Shown: piece after piece, positions 4,914 through 8,165 of the stretch | How positions within the stretch are numbered: position 1 is the first letter of the stretch | How the letters are laid out: every line of letters starts with the position of its first letter | NCBI GenBank assembly: GCA_903827345.1 | Contig: CAIKID010000285.1 | Coordinates: 1 to 8,165, forward strand | DNA from: an uncultured Actinomycetes bacterium | GTDB taxonomy: Bacteria; Actinomycetota; Actinomycetes; Nanopelagicales; Nanopelagicaceae | Length of the DNA: 8,165 nucleotides | Direction of reading: 5' to 3' | The notes under the pieces: model-generated | The model's database searches: none | Told to the model about the DNA's origin: nothing | What the model saw: only the letters and a program-made list of their open reading frames with translations | Position numbers and translations under genes: made by a program

Positions 4914-6254
4914 ATGGCGCTCTTTGGCACCGATGGTGTCCGAGGACTTGCTAACGGTTTCCTAACCGCAGAACTCGCTGTTGATCTTTCGATCGCTGCT
5001 GCGCATATTCTTGGAGAACTAGGTGCCTTCGAAGGACACCGTCCTAAAGCAATCGTTGGACAAGATTCGCGTGCATCTGGTGAATTCTTAGAGGCAGCTG
5101 TCGTTGCTGGTTTAGCCAGCGCTGGAGTCGATGTTTATCGCGTCGGCGTTCTTCCAACACCTGCCATTGCACATCTCGTCGCTGAAAGCGGCGCAGACCT
5201 TGGCGTAATGCTCAGCGCATCTCACAATCCCATGCCAGATAATGGAATTAAATTCTTTGCCAAGGGTGGCGGAAAACTCGATGATGCACTCGAGGCCGCT
5301 ATTGAAAAACGAATGGGTGAAACCTGGCAGCGTCCGACTGGCCGCAATGTAGGCCGCGTGATTAACGATGACTCCGCCGCAGAACGCTACATATTTCACC
5401 TCTTGAACTCGCTCACCATGAATCTCAATGGAATTAAGGTCGTTGTGGATTGCGCCAATGGCGCTTCCTCGCGGGTCGCTCCTAAGACTTATACGCGTGC
5501 GGGCGCAGAAGTGATCGCTATTTCTCATGAGCCAGATGGTTGGAATATCAATGAAAATTGCGGATCAACTCACCTCGAAAATATTAAGGCGAAGGTCCTG
5601 GAAACAGGAGCCGATCTAGGAATCGCCCATGATGGAGATGCTGACCGCTGCTTAGCCATTGATGGAAATGGAAATGAAATCGATGGCGATTTCATTATGG
5701 CGATCTTGGCTGCCGATTGGCAGAGCCGAGGTTTGCTCAAGAATGAGACCATCGTTGGAACAGTAATGAGTAATTTGGGATTCTTTAAGGCTATGGAGGC
5801 CCTCGACATTAACGTCGAAACCACCGCCGTTGGCGACCGTTATGTTCTTGAAAAAATGTTGGCAGATGATTTCGTTTTAGGCGGAGAACAATCAGGTCAC
5901 ATCATCATGCGTCACTATGCAAATACCGGTGACGGGTTATTGACCGCGCTTCACCTGATGCAGGTGATCAAATCCAGTGGTAAGTCACTTTCAGAGTTGA
6001 GCAAGGTCATGGAACGCTTTCCACAAGAGTTGATAAATGTAAAGAATGTATCCAAAGAGAAGCTATCGACTTCGGAAAAGATAAAGAGCGAGATTGACCT
6101 GCGCCAAGCAGAACTAGGATCTTCCGGGCGAATTCTGGTTCGCGCATCGGGAACCGAGAGTTTGGTTCGCGTTATGGTGGAGGCGCAGAGCGCACAATTG
6201 GCTGCGCGGATAGCCGAAGAATTGGCCGCTCTAGTAAGATCTGAACTCTCGTAA
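4914..6254 (+). CDS. glmM: Phosphoglucosamine mutase GlmM
   Basis: GlmM interconverts glucosamine-6-phosphate and glucosamine-1-phosphate, the second step to UDP-GlcNAc for peptidoglycan, in the cytoplasm. The 446-residue protein is a standard alpha-D-phosphohexomutase. Its N-terminus is MALFGTDGVRG. The active-site motif SASHNP at 101-106 has phosphorylated Ser103. The metal-binding loop DGDADR at 240-245 has Asp240, Asp242 and Asp244. The sugar-binding segment GGEQSGH is at 323-329, and the C-terminal phosphate-binding loop RASGTESLVR at 410-419. The start fits the family, whose members begin within one to three residues of LFGTDGVRG. No Shine-Dalgarno sequence precedes it: the 27-base gap after rpsI is T-rich (six T at 4890-4895), then ACGCG and TATTAA directly before the ATG. 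It could be leaderless or coupled to rpsI. Confidence 0.97.
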   Translation: MALFGTDGVRGLANGFLTAELAVDLSIAAAHILGELGAFEGHRPKAIVGQDSRASGEFLEAAVVAGLASAGVDVYRVGVLPTPAIAHLVAESGADLGVMLSASHNPMPDNGIKFFAKGGGKLDDALEAAIEKRMGETWQRPTGRNVGRVINDDSAAERYIFHLLNSLTMNLNGIKVVVDCANGASSRVAPKTYTRAGAEVIAISHEPDGWNINENCGSTHLENIKAKVLETGADLGIAHDGDADRCLAIDGNGNEIDGDFIMAILAADWQSRGLLKNETIVGTVMSNLGFFKAMEALDINVETTAVGDRYVLEKMLADDFVLGGEQSGHIIMRHYANTGDGLLTALHLMQVIKSSGKSLSELSKVMERFPQELINVKNVSKEKLSTSEKIKSEIDLRQAELGSSGRILVRASGTESLVRVMVEAQSAQLAARIAEELAALVRSELS

Positions 6255-6278
6255 CCACCACTTAAAGGAGTAACCGCC

Positions 6279-8099
6279 ATGTGTGGCATTGTCGGATACA
6301 CCGGTAAGGCCCTGGCCCTCTCTCCCGTACTTGAAGGACTCCGCCGTTTGGAATATCGCGGTTACGACTCTGCTGGAATTGCCCTTGTTATTGCCCAGGG
6401 GGAGCCGCTCTGGATCGAAAAGCGTGCTGGCAAACTCACAAATCTTGAAACTTCCCTTGGCGAAACAAACCCGAACTCGCACTCTGGAATCGGCCATACC
6501 CGCTGGGCAACTCATGGAGGCCCAACCGATCTCAACGCTCACCCGCATTTAGATAATGAAGGAAAGCTTGCCCTCATCCACAATGGAATTATCGAGAATT
6601 ATGTGGAGCTACGAGAACTTCTCGAGAAGCGTGGCCATATATTTAAATCTGAGACCGACACGGAATCTGTTGTGCATTTACTGAGCGATGCTCGCAAATC
6701 TCATGACGGCGATCTTGCTGCGGCAATGCGTGAAGTCTGCGCCCAATTGCGTGGTTCATTTACCTTACTCGCAATCCATAGCGATGTGCCCGGTCGTATC
6801 GTGGGTGCTCGCCGCAATTCACCGCTCGTAGTTGGCGTCGGAGAAGGCGAAAACTTTCTAGCCTCAGATGTCGCAGCCTTTATTTCTCACACCAAGCACG
6901 CTTTGGAACTTGGCCAGGATGAGGTTGTTGATATCACCGCTACCTCCATCGTGGTTACCGATATCAACGGCAATGTGCTTAAGCCTCGCGAATTTGAAAT
7001 CTCGTGGGATGCCTCCGCTGCGGAGCGTGGCGGATATCCACACTTTATGCTTAAAGAAATTTATGAGCAGCCAAAGGCAATCGCCGATACCTTGATAGGC
7101 CGCACAGCTGGATTAAATGAAGAAATTGTTGGCGGAATCAATTTAGAGGGAATTTCCAAGGTCGTCATCATTGCTTGCGGTACTGCTTACCATGCTGGGC
7201 TTGTAGGCAAGTATGCGATCGAAAAGTGGGCAAATGTTCCCGTTGATGTCGAACTGGCCTCTGAGTATCGCTATCGCGATCCAGCAGTGGACTCATCGAC
7301 CTTGGTAATTCCAATCTCGCAATCGGGCGAGACGATGGATACCCTGATGGCGCTGCGCTACGCCAAATCTCATGGCGCTCGAGTATTTGCCGTATGCAAT
7401 ACCAATGGCTCAACGATTCCCCGTGAATCCGATGCGGTCCTTTATACGCATGCAGGACCAGAAATTGCTGTGGCTTCTACCAAGGCCTTCGCAACTCAAC
7501 TCATCGCAATGTATTTAATTGGGCTGCATTTGGGCCGCGTCCGTGGCACCATCACTGAAGAGTTTTACGCAGAGATAGGCGCTGAAATCGCCGACCTACC
7601 TTCGAAGGTGGAACAAGTTCTCGAAACCGTGGAGCCATTGCGTGCGCTCACTCGTGACTTCAAAGATTCCACATCCGTGCTTTTTCTGGGCCGCCATGTC
7701 GGATTTCCCACCGCCCTAGAAGGCGCATTGAAGCTCAAAGAGTTGGCTTACATGCATGCTGAAGGCTTTGCTGGTGGAGAGCTGAAGCACGGACCGATAG
7801 CGCTGATTGATGATGGAACTCCGGTAGTCGCGATTATGCCGCCCCTGAACACTCCGCTTTATGAAAAGATGGCGAGCAATGTGCAAGAGGTAAAAGCCCG
7901 TGGCGCGATCGTAATTGCAATTGGCGATAGCGATTTGGCTAGCGCAACTCATAATATTCGGATTCCGACCTCCCACGATTTCTTGCAACCAGTATTGGCC
8001 GTTATCCCGTTGCAGGTTATTGCCTACGAGATGGCTGTAGCCCGCGGAAATGATGTCGACCAACCTCGCAATTTAGCAAAGTCGGTCACGGTCGAATGA
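6279..8099 (+). CDS. glmS: Glutamine--fructose-6-phosphate aminotransferase (isomerizing) GlmS
   Basis: GlmS makes glucosamine-6-phosphate from fructose-6-phosphate and glutamine, the committed step of amino-sugar synthesis. The 606-residue protein starts MCGIVGY, so Cys2 becomes the N-terminal nucleophile after Met removal. The class II glutaminase domain (about 2-220) shows GHTRWATHG at 72-80, HNG at 101-103 and TDTE at 126-129. Two SIS sugar-isomerase domains follow, with CGTAYHAG from Cys300, SQSGET at 347-352 and GPEIAVASTKAF, then KELAYMHAEGF with Glu488, GELKHGP with His504, and the C-terminal loop with Lys601. Many positions match E. coli numbering. AAAGGAG at 6264-6270 is an excellent Shine-Dalgarno site eight bases before the ATG. 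Only 24 bases separate it from glmM, so no glmS ribozyme can fit there. The TGA overlaps a downstream ATG. Confidence 0.98.
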   Translation: MCGIVGYTGKALALSPVLEGLRRLEYRGYDSAGIALVIAQGEPLWIEKRAGKLTNLETSLGETNPNSHSGIGHTRWATHGGPTDLNAHPHLDNEGKLALIHNGIIENYVELRELLEKRGHIFKSETDTESVVHLLSDARKSHDGDLAAAMREVCAQLRGSFTLLAIHSDVPGRIVGARRNSPLVVGVGEGENFLASDVAAFISHTKHALELGQDEVVDITATSIVVTDINGNVLKPREFEISWDASAAERGGYPHFMLKEIYEQPKAIADTLIGRTAGLNEEIVGGINLEGISKVVIIACGTAYHAGLVGKYAIEKWANVPVDVELASEYRYRDPAVDSSTLVIPISQSGETMDTLMALRYAKSHGARVFAVCNTNGSTIPRESDAVLYTHAGPEIAVASTKAFATQLIAMYLIGLHLGRVRGTITEEFYAEIGAEIADLPSKVEQVLETVEPLRALTRDFKDSTSVLFLGRHVGFPTALEGALKLKELAYMHAEGFAGGELKHGPIALIDDGTPVVAIMPPLNTPLYEKMASNVQEVKARGAIVIAIGDSDLASATHNIRIPTSHDFLQPVLAVIPLQVIAYEMAVARGNDVDQPRNLAKSVTVE

Positions 8100-8165
8100 A
8101 CTGGGGCTCGCTGGAAATTCATCGCCGGCAGCAACGCAACCGTGCGATAAAGGTTTCTCTCGCGC
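8096..8165 (+). CDS. Possible next gene, 5' fragment cut by the window edge
   Basis: An ATG at 8096-8098 overlaps the glmS TGA in an ATGA junction, and the frame stays open to the right edge (23 complete codons, beginning MNWGSLEIHRRQQ). Stop-start overlap is a common sign of translational coupling, and neighbouring Actinobacteria carry acpS, an NAD(P)HX epimerase/dehydratase gene or alr after glmS. The visible residues do not match the start of any of those that I know, and no domain can be judged from so few. GGAAATGATG further upstream is within glmS, and no clear Shine-Dalgarno site lies just before the ATG. It may equally be untranslated spacer. Confidence 0.3.
   Translation, partial: MNWGSLEIHRRQQRNRAIKVSLA

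Noticed and set aside
6255..6278. A glmS ribozyme or other riboswitch before glmS
   Set aside because: Only 24 bases separate glmM from glmS, much too short for the ribozyme, and no matching fold is visible there.
8030..8165. Minus-strand reading across the glmS end containing a VTDFAKLRG-like string
   Set aside because: This is the antisense of the conserved glmS C-terminus (encoding the LAKSVTVE end), a familiar spurious translation and not a gene.
1..8165. A novel defence, mobile or biosynthetic system
   Set aside because: Every complete gene is a recognised housekeeping gene in an expected order. No repeats, integrases, transposases, arrays or unknown full-length genes are present.

Overview
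The window is core-genome sequence from an actinobacterium. All complete genes lie on the + strand. The gene order is rpsM (partial), rpsK, rpsD, rpoA, rplQ, truA, rplM, rpsI, glmM, glmS, plus a possible next gene cut by the right edge. This order, the RpoA sequence (MLIAQRP start, ESEQL end), the N-terminally extended S9 and the glmM-glmS pair after rpsI are typical of Actinobacteria. Base composition looks near 50% G+C by eye. The short intergenic gaps and the short L17 suggest a streamlined, moderate-GC lineage such as the planktonic Nanopelagicales (acI-like) group. That placement is an inference and was not tested by phylogeny.

Layout. Bases 1 to about 91 do not encode the start of S13 in any frame and are richer in G+C, so the left end looks like a chimeric join or a rearrangement. 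Bases 92-2914 hold the end of the S13-S11-S4-alpha-L17 transcription unit, with Shine-Dalgarno sites and an rpsM/rpsK stop-start overlap. A perfect 7-bp hairpin sits between rpsD and rpoA. A very strong intrinsic-terminator-like hairpin follows rplQ but lies inside the first codons of truA (2942-3808). A 127-base gap with two adjacent hairpins precedes rplM-rpsI (3936-4886). glmM (4914-6254) follows with no visible Shine-Dalgarno site, then glmS (6279-8099). The stop of glmS overlaps a possible downstream start in ATGA.

Function. The left and centre supply 30S proteins S13, S11, S4 and S9, 50S proteins L17 and L13, and the RNA polymerase alpha subunit, with TruA modifying tRNA anticodon arms. 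The right third supplies two consecutive steps to UDP-GlcNAc: GlmS makes glucosamine-6-phosphate and GlmM converts it to glucosamine-1-phosphate for peptidoglycan.

I found no mobile element, CRISPR array, tRNA, rRNA or defence system, and no undescribed multi-gene system. The items most worth a second look are regulatory or structural: the terminator inside truA, the rplM leader hairpins, the rpoA leader hairpin, the four-cysteine S4 and the broken left end.
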